This document shows positions 1 to 7,453 of a stretch of DNA of 15,720 nucleotides, piece after piece. The stretch spans positions 1-15,720 of the forward strand of contig JAGLRI010000012.1 of the NCBI GenBank assembly GCA_023136395.1, in the 5' to 3' direction. Made by a program: the position numbers and the translations under genes. Below the pieces are notes generated by a model. That model was not told the DNA's origin, ran no database searches, and worked only from the letters and a program-made list of their open reading frames with translations. The stretch is from Candidatus Bathyarchaeota archaeon. GTDB taxonomy: Archaea; Thermoproteota; Bathyarchaeia; Bathyarchaeales; Bathyarchaeaceae. How positions within the stretch are numbered: the first letter of the stretch is position 1; every line of letters starts with the position of its first letter.

Positions 1-474
1 TCTTTTACCATTAGTTTCTAGCAAAACCTGCGAGCTTCCGGGTATATGACCCGCATTTAAAAGCTGAATGGTAATATCTCCAATAACTTGTTTTTCCCTG
101 TAGTTAAGATGAACACAACTTTTCATGGTAGACCGCAATTCGAGATATTCAAAAGGAAGATAGTAACCTGATAGATGAATAAAATCTGAAATCAACAATT
201 CAGTTATGCCGAAAGTAGGCTGCGTTCCATACACAGGTTTTTTCTCTTGAATTTGAAAAATTGGAATTGTCCCTGAGTGATCTAGATGAGCGTGTGTAAG
301 GATTACCGCATCTACCTCTTTTGGTGGGACGTGCATAGGAAAACCAGGTTCGCGACCAAATAAGACACCGTAATCCAATAAAATTTGAGACTTCTCTGTT
401 TTGACCGCTATCGCTATTCTCCCAACCTCTTTAGCGCCCCCAAGAAACTTGATTTTTACCGAGATCACATTCAC
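1..474 (-). CDS. MBL-fold RNA nuclease, CPSF/beta-CASP type (partial, N-terminal 158 codons)
   Basis: The gene runs off the left edge, so only the N-terminal 158 residues are visible. The reading frame carries the metallo-beta-lactamase zinc motif T-H-A-H-L-D-H-S-G (His61, His63, Asp65, His66) and a later N-A-G-H-I-P-G-S-S motif (His143), the next metal-ligand histidine. The opening strand K-F-L-G-G-A-K-E-V-G-R is typical of archaeal proteins related to CPSF73/Ysh1 (COG1236), which cut or trim RNA in the cytoplasm. There is no N-terminal KH region, so it resembles the short aCPSF2-like type rather than the KH-bearing aCPSF1. The diagnostic beta-CASP half lies outside the window, so another MBL hydrolase remains possible. 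The start is GTG at 474, with a second in-frame GTG at 468; neither has a clear Shine-Dalgarno. An A/T-rich TATA-like stretch lies upstream near 520-530. Confidence 0.8.
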   Translation of the reverse strand, partial: MNVISVKIKFLGGAKEVGRIAIAVKTEKSQILLDYGVLFGREPGFPMHVPPKEVDAVILTHAHLDHSGTIPIFQIQEKKPVYGTQPTFGITELLISDFIHLSGYYLPFEYLELRSTMKSCVHLNYREKQVIGDITIQLLNAGHIPGSSQVLLETNGKR

Positions 475-636
475 CGTCCACAATATTACTAGGTTCCACA
501 AACTGATTGATGTTCTAATATTTATTTAGGAGTCTTTCCCAAGTAAAGATATTTATTAAAAAGTAAACTTTTAAATTATCCCCTAACTATGCCTTGTAGA
601 AAACATTAGTTTTTGAGGTGTTTTAATCCTTTTTAC

Positions 637-652
637 TTACGGAAACCCGTAA
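637..652. repeat. Small perfect hairpin, 6-bp stem
   Basis: TTACGG and CCGTAA flank a four-base AAAC loop, about 50 nt downstream of the Lsm gene stop and upstream of the MBL gene. No T-run follows it on the minus strand, so it is not a classic terminator; it could be a 3' UTR or leader hairpin. The rest of 475-699 is A/T-rich with no gene that I can support. Confidence 0.3.
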
Positions 653-699
653 TGTTAACGACTTTTAATCGTGATGGTAGAAAAAATTTGCAGATTTAT

Positions 700-1122
700 T
701 CAAGCCTTCATTTCATTGATAAAGTGTTCATATATTGTTTGAACTCGTTCTGCAGCGGGGCCTGTTCCCTCTACTACACCTTCTTTAGTAACTTTAATTT
801 TGTCCATAACCCAGATGAACCCTTTGTCTTCATAAAGTCTTACCATCCTGGGAAATACCTTTATAAGTCTTTCAGCTAACGCTCCTAAGTTAAAGAGCTG
901 CTCTACAGCAGAAATTTGTGAAACAGCACTACCATTAAGGACCAGCTTATGAATAGCCATCCCTTTCTCATCCTTTGCATTTGTCAAGCAGAGACTTAAC
1001 GTATCTGGGTTAACCCCAACAAGAGTTCCATGATAAGCCTTTCCATCCATAGTCATTACCATAACTATTTGGTCAAGTAAAGCTGAGATTTCTACAAAAA
1101 ATTTTCTTTGAGCCACTGACAT
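700..1122 (-). CDS. Lsm (Sm-like) RNA-binding protein, long SmAP3-like form
   Basis: This 140-residue protein has an N-terminal Sm fold of about 75 residues. The Sm1-like part is V-M-V-M-T-M-D-G-K-A-Y-H-G-T-L-V-G-V-N-P-D-T-L-S (two short runs around residues 20-43) and an Sm2-like part follows around residues 57-72. A C-terminal extension of about 60 residues (I-W-V-M-D-K-I-K-V-T, then a helix) is longer than in the usual 75-80 residue archaeal SmAP1/2. This matches the two-domain SmAP3-type proteins known from several TACK archaea. Such proteins form rings that bind U-rich RNA, probably in RNA processing or turnover. The ATG at 1122 is preceded by AGGTGA six bases upstream. A TATA-like element lies at 1188-1196. 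It is followed on the same strand by the MBL nuclease, which suggests an RNA-metabolism neighbourhood, although a 225-nt gap separates them. Confidence 0.85.
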   Translation of the reverse strand: MSVAQRKFFVEISALLDQIVMVMTMDGKAYHGTLVGVNPDTLSLCLTNAKDEKGMAIHKLVLNGSAVSQISAVEQLFNLGALAERLIKVFPRMVRLYEDKGFIWVMDKIKVTKEGVVEGTGPAAERVQTIYEHFINEMKA

Positions 1123-1187
1123 CCATTCTCACCTTCGTTTTAGTCTATTATGTTTAAGGACTTATTTATTCAAAGCGGTTACTGAAA

Positions 1188-1196
1188 AATATAAAC
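1188..1196 (-). promoter_or_regulatory. TATA-like box for the Lsm gene
   Basis: On the minus strand the sequence reads GTTTATATTTTT around 1196-1185. That predicts a start site near 1165 and a leader of about 40 nt containing the AGGTGA ribosome-binding site ahead of ATG 1122. Found by eye only. Confidence 0.4.
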
Positions 1197-1245
1197 AAAT
1201 ATCGTTAATTTAATGCAGAAAATATTTTATTAATTAAGGCCGCCG

Positions 1246-2505
1246 TTACTTTAAAGATTGTTTTAAAAGAAGGAAATCGTTGGATGAGACATCTTCATCC
1301 ACCACAACATTTGGACCAATCCAACTTTTGGACCCTATTTTCACACCAGGCATTAACAAGGCGTTTATCCCTGTCTTAACTTGGTCACCTATGATGACTC
1401 CCAATTTACTCCTTTCACTGTCAACAATTTCATCTTTCACAGACATCTTAATTGTTTTACCGTCTAGACGGTAATTAGCAGTTATGGTTCCTGCCCCTAG
1501 GTTGCAGTCCTCACCAATTACGCTGTCTCCAACATATGATAGATGACCTACTCTAGTTTTGTCCATAAGTATACTGTTTTTAATTTCGCAAGCATTTCCC
1601 ACTCTAACTTCCTTACCGATGCTTGTGTAAGGTCGAATAAAACAATTCGGTCCAATATCGCTCTCTTCGTCAATGAAAACTGGACCCTCGATATATGCCC
1701 CCGAACGAACTCGAGTTCCTTCAGCTACTTCTACGGGGCCAATAATATGTGCTCCATCCTCTATTTGACCGACAACTTTAGATTTTATTTGGCTTAGTGC
1801 TTTTTTATTTGCTTCAAGCAAGTCCCACGGTCTACCTACATCATGCCACTCTTCCCGGGGAATCTGGACAGCGGAGATTGATTGTTGATCTTGTATAAGG
1901 AGACGAAGTGAATCAGTGATTTCACGCTCCCCCCGCGGGGACATTTGCGTCTGCGTTATCTTTTCAAAAATATTAGTCGAAAAAGCGTAAATGCCGGCAT
2001 TTGCTATATGAGTTGAAACAGTTCCTGAACGCGGTTTTTCAATTATGTCTGTTACATAGGAATCAGTGAGTTTCACTACGCCATAACGTTCAGGATGTTT
2101 AACATAAACTACCGCCATAGATACGGAGGATTTCAGTTTTTTATGGGATTGAAGAATCAATTTGACCGTGTTTGAGGTAATAAGAAGGTCACCGTAAACT
2201 AGTAGGAAATCTTTTTTAACATAGGGCTTTGCAAGAATGGTTGCGTCTGCGGTGCCAAGAACTTCTTTTTGAAAAGCGTATTCAAGTTTCATCCCAATTT
2301 TTGAGCCGTCACCGAAATATTGCTTTATCTGATCAGCTAAGTAGTGAACTACGATTAAAGCTTCGTTAAGTCCAGCAGCTTTTATTGAAAGGAGAAGATG
2401 CTCTAAAAGTGGTTTTCCACCCACAGGAAGGAGGTGCTTAGGTTTATTAAGTGTTAATGGTCGAAGCCTAATACCTTCACCTGCAGCTAGAACAACAGCT
2501 TTCAA
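1246..2505 (-). CDS. glmU: Bifunctional sugar-1-phosphate nucleotidylyltransferase/acetyltransferase (GlmU-like)
   Basis: The 419-residue protein has two domains. Residues 1-235 form a nucleotidyltransferase with the signature A-A-G-E-G-I-R-L-R-P-L-T followed by K-P-K-H-L-L-P-V, plus Y-G-D-L and the I-E-K-P segment. Residues from about 245 to the end form a left-handed beta-helix of hexapeptide repeats (I-I-G-P-V, I-G-P-N-C-F-I-R-P, L-G-A-G-T-I-T-A-N-Y), as in acetyltransferases. Archaeal proteins of this architecture, such as Sulfolobus tokodaii ST0452, acetylate GlcN-1-P and couple the sugar phosphate to UTP or dTTP, giving UDP-GlcNAc for glycans. The TTG start at 2505 overlaps the TGA of the upstream glmM by four bases, with a GGGGG ribosome-binding site just before it, so the two are translationally coupled. 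Substrate range cannot be read from sequence alone. Confidence 0.88.
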   Translation of the reverse strand: MKAVVLAAGEGIRLRPLTLNKPKHLLPVGGKPLLEHLLLSIKAAGLNEALIVVHYLADQIKQYFGDGSKIGMKLEYAFQKEVLGTADATILAKPYVKKDFLLVYGDLLITSNTVKLILQSHKKLKSSVSMAVVYVKHPERYGVVKLTDSYVTDIIEKPRSGTVSTHIANAGIYAFSTNIFEKITQTQMSPRGEREITDSLRLLIQDQQSISAVQIPREEWHDVGRPWDLLEANKKALSQIKSKVVGQIEDGAHIIGPVEVAEGTRVRSGAYIEGPVFIDEESDIGPNCFIRPYTSIGKEVRVGNACEIKNSILMDKTRVGHLSYVGDSVIGEDCNLGAGTITANYRLDGKTIKMSVKDEIVDSERSKLGVIIGDQVKTGINALLMPGVKIGSKSWIGPNVVVDEDVSSNDFLLLKQSLK

Positions 2506-3890
2506 CGGGTTGCCCCCTTTATTAATTTTTCAACCATCTTTAAGCATTTTTTCATGGTTTTCTCTGCTTCTTCTTTTGATTCCGCCTCAACGGTGAGACG
2601 TAATAGGGGTTCTGTTCCCGAAGGTCTTATTAGAACCCAACCTTCTTTTAAAGTTAAACGCACCCCGTCTATAGTTGATACTTTCTTGTGCTCAGGGAAA
2701 AGTGAAGGTAATCTACTCTCTAAGTTTTCTATAACTTTGGATTTAACATCATCAAGACAGGTTACTTCTCTCCTAATCATGGGGAAATGAGGAACATCGG
2801 AGACGAATGAGGACAGAGTCTTATTTACTTCTTCTAAAGTCTTAAGGAGAAGAATAGATGAGAGAATGCCGTCCGGACAGAAATGGTGTTGTGGGTGAAT
2901 CCAAGCACCACACGGCTCACCACCGAAAACAGCTGTATGCCGTTTTATGGCAGCTGCAACACGTACATCGCCAACCTTTGTTCTTACAACCACTCCACCG
3001 TACGATTCAACCATTTTTTCAAAACACATGGAAGATTCCAAATTTGTAACAACAATCCCACCATTATTCATTCTAACAACATGAGAAGCAAATGCCGCAA
3101 GAATTTGATCGAGGGGAGCGAATGCTCCTTTTTCATCAATGGCAACCATCCTGTCGCCGTCACCATCATAAGCGATCCCAACGTCGGCGTGAAGGTTCTT
3201 CACCATCTGACATAGATATTGCAAGGATTCAGGTTCAGGCAGTGGGAGTCTCCCAGGAAAGAAGCCATCAGGCTGTGCATTCATAGTTATTACGTCACAC
3301 CCTAACATGCGAAAAAGAGTGGGGGCGATGTTACAAGTAGCACCGCAACCTGGGTCCAGTATTACCCGCCATTTCTTTTCAAGTACCACATTTTTTTGAA
3401 TCGCTTTTAGGTAGCGGTGGGATTCGTCTAGAGAAGTCACTGTTCCAATGTTTTGCCATGAGGGTCGTGTAAAAAGTTTGTTTCTGATGATCTCTTCGAT
3501 TTGATTTTGTTGTCCATCATCAAACACCAAACTATCTGTGTTGAAAAGTTTTATTCCATTGTATTCAGGCGGATTATGAGAAGCGGTTATCATTACCCCC
3601 GCCTTTGCGTTAAGTTCTCTTGTGAGAAACGCAAGTAAAGGGGTAGGAGTTAATCCTAACATGCAAACATTTGATCCCCCACCTAACAACCCCGAAATAA
3701 GAGAATGTTCCATCATTGGACTAGAAACGCGCGTATCATGGCCGACTACAATATTTCCAGATTTGGTATGGGTTGCCACTGCTAAACCAACCTCAAGAGC
3801 TAACATGGGAGTTAAATTAACATTGACGACACCCCGAATTCCCGAGGTGCCAAAGAGTTTTTTATTCTTATTTAATTTCAGTTCCCCCAA
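2502..3890 (-). CDS. glmM: Phosphoglucosamine mutase / phosphohexomutase
   Basis: A full alpha-D-phosphohexomutase is visible. Counting from the TTG at 3890, it has K-L-F-G-T-S-G-I-R-G (residues 11-20), the phosphoserine loop T-A-S-H-N-P-P (Ser104), the metal loop D-G-D-G-D-R (242-247), the sugar loop G-G-E-P-C-G (323-328) and the phosphate loop R-P-S-G-T-E-P (422-428). It would interconvert GlcN-6-P and GlcN-1-P, feeding the overlapping GlmU-like enzyme. The frame stays open upstream to a TTG at 3977, which would add 29 hydrophobic residues absent from the family. A TATA-like TTTAAAA near 3981-3987 would place transcription start downstream of that codon, so I prefer TTG 3890 (462 residues). 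Neither start has a convincing Shine-Dalgarno. Phosphomannomutase activity cannot be excluded. Confidence 0.87.
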   Translation of the reverse strand: MGELKLNKNKKLFGTSGIRGVVNVNLTPMLALEVGLAVATHTKSGNIVVGHDTRVSSPMMEHSLISGLLGGGSNVCMLGLTPTPLLAFLTRELNAKAGVMITASHNPPEYNGIKLFNTDSLVFDDGQQNQIEEIIRNKLFTRPSWQNIGTVTSLDESHRYLKAIQKNVVLEKKWRVILDPGCGATCNIAPTLFRMLGCDVITMNAQPDGFFPGRLPLPEPESLQYLCQMVKNLHADVGIAYDGDGDRMVAIDEKGAFAPLDQILAAFASHVVRMNNGGIVVTNLESSMCFEKMVESYGGVVVRTKVGDVRVAAAIKRHTAVFGGEPCGAWIHPQHHFCPDGILSSILLLKTLEEVNKTLSSFVSDVPHFPMIRREVTCLDDVKSKVIENLESRLPSLFPEHKKVSTIDGVRLTLKEGWVLIRPSGTEPLLRLTVEAESKEEAEKTMKKCLKMVEKLIKGATR

Positions 3891-4042
3891 AACAATAAAT
3901 TCAATTAAACAGGTAGATAACCAGTTTGATAAAATTATTGTAAGTTGTCTGTCTTTGTAAGGTAAAAAAGAGCCCAATTCTTTTAAATTTGCTGTGCATA
4001 TAAGGTTAGAATAATTATTTAAGCTCTTAATATTGTGAGTTG

Positions 4043-5248
4043 ATGAATTTGGAAAAATTTAACGCTCAAGAATTCGTGGAACAACAAGTAAAGGAAATCA
4101 GGAAAATTGTTGGAACTAAGCGGACACTCATCGCCGTTTCAGGAGGTGTTGATAGCACAACGTGTGCTGCTTTAACTCACCGCGCTCTAGGAGAAAATCT
4201 TCTTTGCGTGATGCTTGATGACGCTTTTATGCGGGAAGGAGAGCCGGATAGAGTATCCAGAGTTCTCTCTAATCCTCCCTTAAACTTGCCGATAAAGGTT
4301 TTAAATGTTCAAAGTCGTTTCCTTAATGCGTTAAAGGGACTTAGCGACGCAGAAGAGAAACGTAAAGCATTTCGAGAAACTTTCTACAAATCCCTAAGCG
4401 AGGCTGCTGAAAAAGAGGGCTGTCACTTCCTTGTGCAGGGAACCATTAGGCCAGACATACTTGAAACCACTGGAGGTATAAAAACCCAACACAATATTCT
4501 CTCCCAAATCGGAATCAGCCCTATTGAACTTTACAACTTTCAGGTTATTGAGCCGCTCACTCCTCTTTATAAACCACAAGTTAGGCAAGTGGCTAGGTAT
4601 CTAGGAGTGCCCCAGGAAATGTCTGAACGTCAACCCTTCCCTGGGCCAGGTCTTTCAGTGAGAGTTGTTGGAGAAATTAAGATTGACAAATTAGAATCAC
4701 TCAAAAAAGCTACAACAATCGCTGAGGAAAAGTTAGCAAAACATCAACCTGAACAGTACTTTGCAGCGATTATCGATAATACAGAAAAACCTCAAAACTC
4801 TATATGTAAACACGTGCAAGAGATTGTAACCCAATTTCTTAACGTTAAGTCAAGACAAGTTACCGCAAGAATACTTAAAGAAAAAGCAACAGGAATAAGA
4901 GATGGCTTACGAAACTATGGAGAAATTGTTACGATTAAAGTTCAAGTAAATAGTCAATGTTATCAACCGCCTATCAAAAATCTTGTGGCTCTCCAAGACA
5001 AAATTGTCACTGAAAATCAATCTTTCGCGCGAGTCCTGTACACTGTTCAAGAAAAACTACAAAAAAAGCCCTATCTGATCGCGATACGAGCGATCCAAAC
5101 ACACGACTTCATGACAGCAACAGTATCTGAAATTCCTTGGGTAACCCTAAATGAAATCGCTGAAGAAATTGTTAAATCATGCCCAAATGTTTCAAACGTT
5201 TGCTACGATGTGACGCCAAAGCCACCAGCAACAATCGAAATGGAGTAA
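4043..5248 (+). CDS. guaA: GMP synthase ATP-pyrophosphatase subunit (GuaA C-terminal type) with extended dimerisation region
   Basis: The 401-residue protein lacks the glutaminase domain, as usual for the separate archaeal B subunit, and would amidate XMP to GMP using ammonia from a partner. It shows the PP-loop S-G-G-V-D-S (33-38), Q-G-T-I-R-P-D (132-138), Q-P-F-P-G-P-G-L-S-V-R-V (197-208) and the C-terminal K-P-P-A-T-I-E (393-399). The family is about 310 residues; here roughly 85 extra residues lie between V-V-G-E-I (208-212) and the H-D-F-M-T-A segment (354-359). The extra part looks like a second copy of the dimerisation unit, as in eukaryotic GMP synthase. The usual H-H-N-V-G-G stretch is replaced by Q-H-N-I-L-S (149-154), so the protein is divergent. 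The ATG at 4043 has GTGA four bases upstream; a TTG at 4040 is the alternative. It is divergent from glmM. Confidence 0.8.
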   Translation: MNLEKFNAQEFVEQQVKEIRKIVGTKRTLIAVSGGVDSTTCAALTHRALGENLLCVMLDDAFMREGEPDRVSRVLSNPPLNLPIKVLNVQSRFLNALKGLSDAEEKRKAFRETFYKSLSEAAEKEGCHFLVQGTIRPDILETTGGIKTQHNILSQIGISPIELYNFQVIEPLTPLYKPQVRQVARYLGVPQEMSERQPFPGPGLSVRVVGEIKIDKLESLKKATTIAEEKLAKHQPEQYFAAIIDNTEKPQNSICKHVQEIVTQFLNVKSRQVTARILKEKATGIRDGLRNYGEIVTIKVQVNSQCYQPPIKNLVALQDKIVTENQSFARVLYTVQEKLQKKPYLIAIRAIQTHDFMTATVSEIPWVTLNEIAEEIVKSCPNVSNVCYDVTPKPPATIEME

Positions 5249-5256
5249 AATAAACC

Positions 5257-5294
5257 TGTGCACCTTCACAAGCTTCCGTAATTAAAGGTGTGCA
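5257..5294. repeat. Hairpin with 10-bp stem between convergent guaA and acylphosphatase genes
   Basis: TGTGCACCTT (5257-5266) can pair with AAGGTGTGCA (5285-5294) across an 18-nt loop, using two G-U pairs in the middle. It sits nine bases after the guaA stop codon, so it may be a 3' UTR or terminator hairpin, although no T-run follows. Confidence 0.35.
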
Positions 5295-5354
5295 AAGTTG
5301 ATTGTTCGATAGGTGATACAAGGTTTCAGTGAATGGACAAAGACGATTAATATA

Positions 5355-5633
5355 TTAAAAATAACGTATTTTAAAATCTTGAAAGTCTCCGTTGTAGTCT
5401 TCCCATGTTATTGTTAAATTCTTCACTCGTGCATGTGAAGACCCGTTTCTACAAGACTCGATCATTTTTTTAACGTCATCTTCTTCTCCTTCGATGAGCA
5501 CCTCCACTCTCCCGTCTGTGAGGTTCCTGACCCAACCTTTAACATTTCGCCTGTTTGCTTCCTGTCGGGTATATGATCTAAAAAATACTCCCTGGACTAA
5601 TCCTGAAACAAAAATATGAGCTCTGACCTTCAC
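5355..5633 (-). CDS. acyP: Acylphosphatase
   Basis: From the GTG at 5633 the product is 92 residues, the normal length for this family. It contains the phosphate-binding signature G-L-V-Q-G-V-F-F-R-S with the catalytic Arg19, and G-W-V-R-N-L-T-D-G-R-V with the catalytic Asn37, followed by the E-G-E-E-D-D-V helix start. It hydrolyses acyl phosphates such as carbamoyl phosphate or 1,3-bisphosphoglycerate in the cytoplasm. The frame is open further upstream to a GTG at 5678, but the 15 extra residues are not part of the fold. GTG 5633 has AGGGTG a few bases upstream, which decides the start. It is convergent with guaA and appears monocistronic. Confidence 0.9.
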   Translation of the reverse strand: MKVRAHIFVSGLVQGVFFRSYTRQEANRRNVKGWVRNLTDGRVEVLIEGEEDDVKKMIESCRNGSSHARVKNLTITWEDYNGDFQDFKIRYF

Positions 5634-5715
5634 AATTTGCACCCTTTTAAAAATAAAGATTTTTACCCTTTCTACCACAATCCCTGTTTAAGGCGTAGAT
5701 ATTACCTTCGTAAAA

Positions 5716-5751
5716 AATTATGCATAATTGTAGAGAGGGAGCATTTAAATA
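5716..5751 (+). promoter_or_regulatory. 14-bp palindrome followed by TATA box (orphan promoter)
   Basis: AATTATGCATAATT at 5716-5729 is a perfect palindrome. Thirteen bases later comes ATTTAAATA (5743-5751), a good archaeal TATA box that is near-symmetric and so could work either way. A plus-strand start site would fall near 5772. No recognised gene follows on the plus strand, only the small ORF at 5780. Confidence 0.4.
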
Positions 5752-5779
5752 TTGAATTTTTTGTTTGAGGGGGATGTAA

Positions 5780-5887
5780 TTGAAGTTGGTGAAAATGAGA
5801 TTTTTTCGGACAGAATTCAACATGCTTTTTTTGATTAATAAAACTTTGAAACAAGAAGAAGGTGCTTTCTACTTTGATCTTTCATAA
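5780..5887 (+). CDS. Possible small protein, 35 residues
   Basis: I do not recognise this product. The frame opens at TTG 5780, preceded by a strong GAGGGGGA stretch (5767-5774), and closes at TAA 5885-5887. The peptide is basic at its N terminus (K-L-V-K-M-R-F-F-R) with a short hydrophobic centre (M-L-F-L-I) and an acidic end. A TATA box lies at 5743-5751, although the predicted start site near 5772 would fall at the end of the presumed ribosome-binding site, leaving a very short leader. The alternative is an untranslated RNA or a chance frame. There is no homology evidence. Confidence 0.25.
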   Translation: MKLVKMRFFRTEFNMLFLINKTLKQEEGAFYFDLS

Positions 5888-5920
5888 ATAAAGTGAAGGT
5901 TAAGGGTTGCAGTTTGTTTT

Positions 5921-6286
5921 TTAACTAGTTATATCTTTAGAAATGCGAAAATGAGATTCTTTCCCTGAGCTAATATATTCCCCACCTGCGTCGCGGACGA
6001 TTGCCGCTATTTTTGCAAAGTTTTCTGAACCTAGGTATCTTCGAAGCTTTATTATAATGAATTTTTCAGTCTCTTCAAATTCCAACATATCTGCTAGATC
6101 CGTAGGAAACTCCAATGGAATGCCTTCAATTGGTTGTACTCTTCCTGAGGAGACAACTTCAGAACGACTAGTTGCCTTCAAAGCTTTAGAAACCTCTGCA
6201 AGATCTCTCGAGATCATATTCAAAATGTTGAGAAGCTCGTCAATCCGTTGCAACAGCTCTTCCATTCTAATCTCCCTTTCGCTCAT
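5921..6286 (-). CDS. Hypothetical protein: N-terminal coiled coil and C-terminal G-G-E-Y-x-S-x-G-K domain
   Basis: I do not recognise this 121-residue protein with certainty. Residues 1-42 form a heptad-rich helix (M-E-E-L-L-Q-R-I-D-E-L-L-N-I-L-N), likely a coiled coil for oligomerisation. A polar linker follows to about residue 62. The C-terminal 50 residues form a compact alpha/beta module with K-L-R-R-Y-L-G-S-E-N-F-A-K-I and then G-G-E-Y-I-S-S-G-K-E-S-H-F. This pattern reminds me of ThermoDBP-related single-strand nucleic acid binding proteins, but that is a memory-based guess. The ATG at 6286 lies about 26 bases from a TATA box at 6309-6317, so translation may be leaderless. An internal ATG at 6265, preceded by GGGAG, is an alternative start. 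It is divergent from rtcA. Confidence 0.7.
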   Translation of the reverse strand: MSEREIRMEELLQRIDELLNILNMISRDLAEVSKALKATSRSEVVSSGRVQPIEGIPLEFPTDLADMLEFEETEKFIIIKLRRYLGSENFAKIAAIVRDAGGEYISSGKESHFRISKDITS

Positions 6287-6306
6287 AGGAACGCCTCGTG
6301 CTACTA

Positions 6307-6317
6307 ATATTTTATAA
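6307..6317 (-). promoter_or_regulatory. TATA box, near-symmetric, shared by divergent genes
   Basis: TTATAAAAT reads on the minus strand at 6317-6309, 26 bases from ATG 6286, which fits a leaderless transcript. The same bases read TATTTTATAA on the plus strand and could serve rtcA with a leader of about 55 nt. Confidence 0.45.
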
Positions 6318-6394
6318 CCCCCTCATTTGTTTTTTCCTTCCTTTGTATCGCAACGTAAAAAAACCATGGTTCTAAATAAATCAGAGGTGTAAAA

Positions 6395-7435
6395 GTGTTA
6401 AAGATTGACGGTGGCCAGAAGAGTGGTAGCGGTACAATCCTACGTATATCTGTTGCCTTAGCGGGTATTCTCAACGAGCCATTACACATATTTAACATTC
6501 GTCAAAAACGTAAACAACCGGGATTACGCCCCCAACACCTTGAAGCCGTTATTACGGCAGCAAAACTTTGCGAAGCAGAAATTGAAGGTGCTACAGTGGG
6601 TTCTCGTGAACTTGTATTCAATCCTCACCGCATCACGGGTGGAGAGATACAGGCTGACATTGGAACAGCGGGTAGCATTCCTATGTTGTTGTTGACCGTT
6701 CTTCCTCTCTGCGCCTTTGCTAAACAGGCGGTACATATTCACATAACTAGGGGAGGTACAGATGTTCGTCATGCACCCACCATAAACTATTTGAAACATG
6801 TGCTTCTTCCTGTGCTTAATCGAATGGGTTTGAAAATTTCCCTAAACATCCGTAAATACGGCTACTACCCAAAGGGTATGGGTGAAGTATCTCTAGAGGT
6901 TGAACCGTGTCAGAAACTTAGCGCGCTACGTCTTCAGAAGTTTGGAAGTGTTAAAGAGCTTCACGGCATCTCTGTGTGTACCTTCCTAGCGAATCGAAGG
7001 GTTGCTGAGCGCCAAGCCAAAGCAGCCGATGAATGTCTTAATCAATTTAAGTATCAAGCGAGAATCAAAGTAGTTAACGATGAGTCTAACCCAATCCAAA
7101 AGGGTAGTTCTTTGGTTTTATGGGCAAAAACCAACACAGGCATGCTTCTAGGAGGAGATGCCATAGGGGAACTTCGAAAACCTAGCGAGAAGGTTGGTCA
7201 AGAGGCTGCTCAAAACCTCCTTAAGGAGCTTAAAGTTCAAGCTACAGTGGATATACATCTTGCAGACATGTTAATTCCCTATATTGCTTTGGCCGAAGGC
7301 AACTCGATTTACCTAGTTCGATCAAGGACCGAACATCTGGAAACTAATATATGGCTTACCCAAAAAATTTTAGGCGTAAAATTTAATGTTACTCGGGTAG
7401 GAAAGCTATATTGTATTGAGAAAAAGGGGAGTTAA
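6395..7435 (+). CDS. rtcA: RNA 3'-terminal phosphate cyclase
   Basis: The 346-residue protein matches the length and motifs of RtcA. It has L-K-I-D-G-G-Q-K-S-G-S-G-T-I-L-R at the start, G-L-R-P-Q-H-L (residues 44-50), G-T-A-G-S-I-P-M-L-L (around 90-99), R-G-G-T-D-V-R-H-A-P, and H-L-A-D-M-L-I-P-Y-I-A-L-A near residues 285-297. The histidine of T-E-H-L-E-T-N-I (His314) aligns with the adenylated His309 of the E. coli enzyme. RtcA uses ATP to convert RNA 3'-phosphate ends to 2',3'-cyclic phosphates. In archaea it is commonly linked with tRNA splicing and ligation by RtcB-type ligases. The GTG start at 6395 follows GAGGTG at 6384-6389. The gene converges with the CBS gene, 18 bases from its stop. 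Confidence 0.93.
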   Translation: MLKIDGGQKSGSGTILRISVALAGILNEPLHIFNIRQKRKQPGLRPQHLEAVITAAKLCEAEIEGATVGSRELVFNPHRITGGEIQADIGTAGSIPMLLLTVLPLCAFAKQAVHIHITRGGTDVRHAPTINYLKHVLLPVLNRMGLKISLNIRKYGYYPKGMGEVSLEVEPCQKLSALRLQKFGSVKELHGISVCTFLANRRVAERQAKAADECLNQFKYQARIKVVNDESNPIQKGSSLVLWAKTNTGMLLGGDAIGELRKPSEKVGQEAAQNLLKELKVQATVDIHLADMLIPYIALAEGNSIYLVRSRTEHLETNIWLTQKILGVKFNVTRVGKLYCIEKKGS

Positions 7436-7453
7436 ACCTAGGGCTCAAGTTTA

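Noticed and set aside
637..652. 6-bp hairpin as a terminator or C/D-box RNA
   Set aside because: There is no T-run on the needed strand and no paired C and D boxes at the right spacing.
613..879. Plus-strand 88-codon frame opposite the Lsm gene
   Set aside because: It lies mostly antisense to a clear Lsm gene, and its translation is cysteine- and phenylalanine-rich with no motif.
2883..3215. Plus-strand frames inside glmM
   Set aside because: They are antisense to the catalytic motifs of the phosphohexomutase and have no ribosome-binding site.
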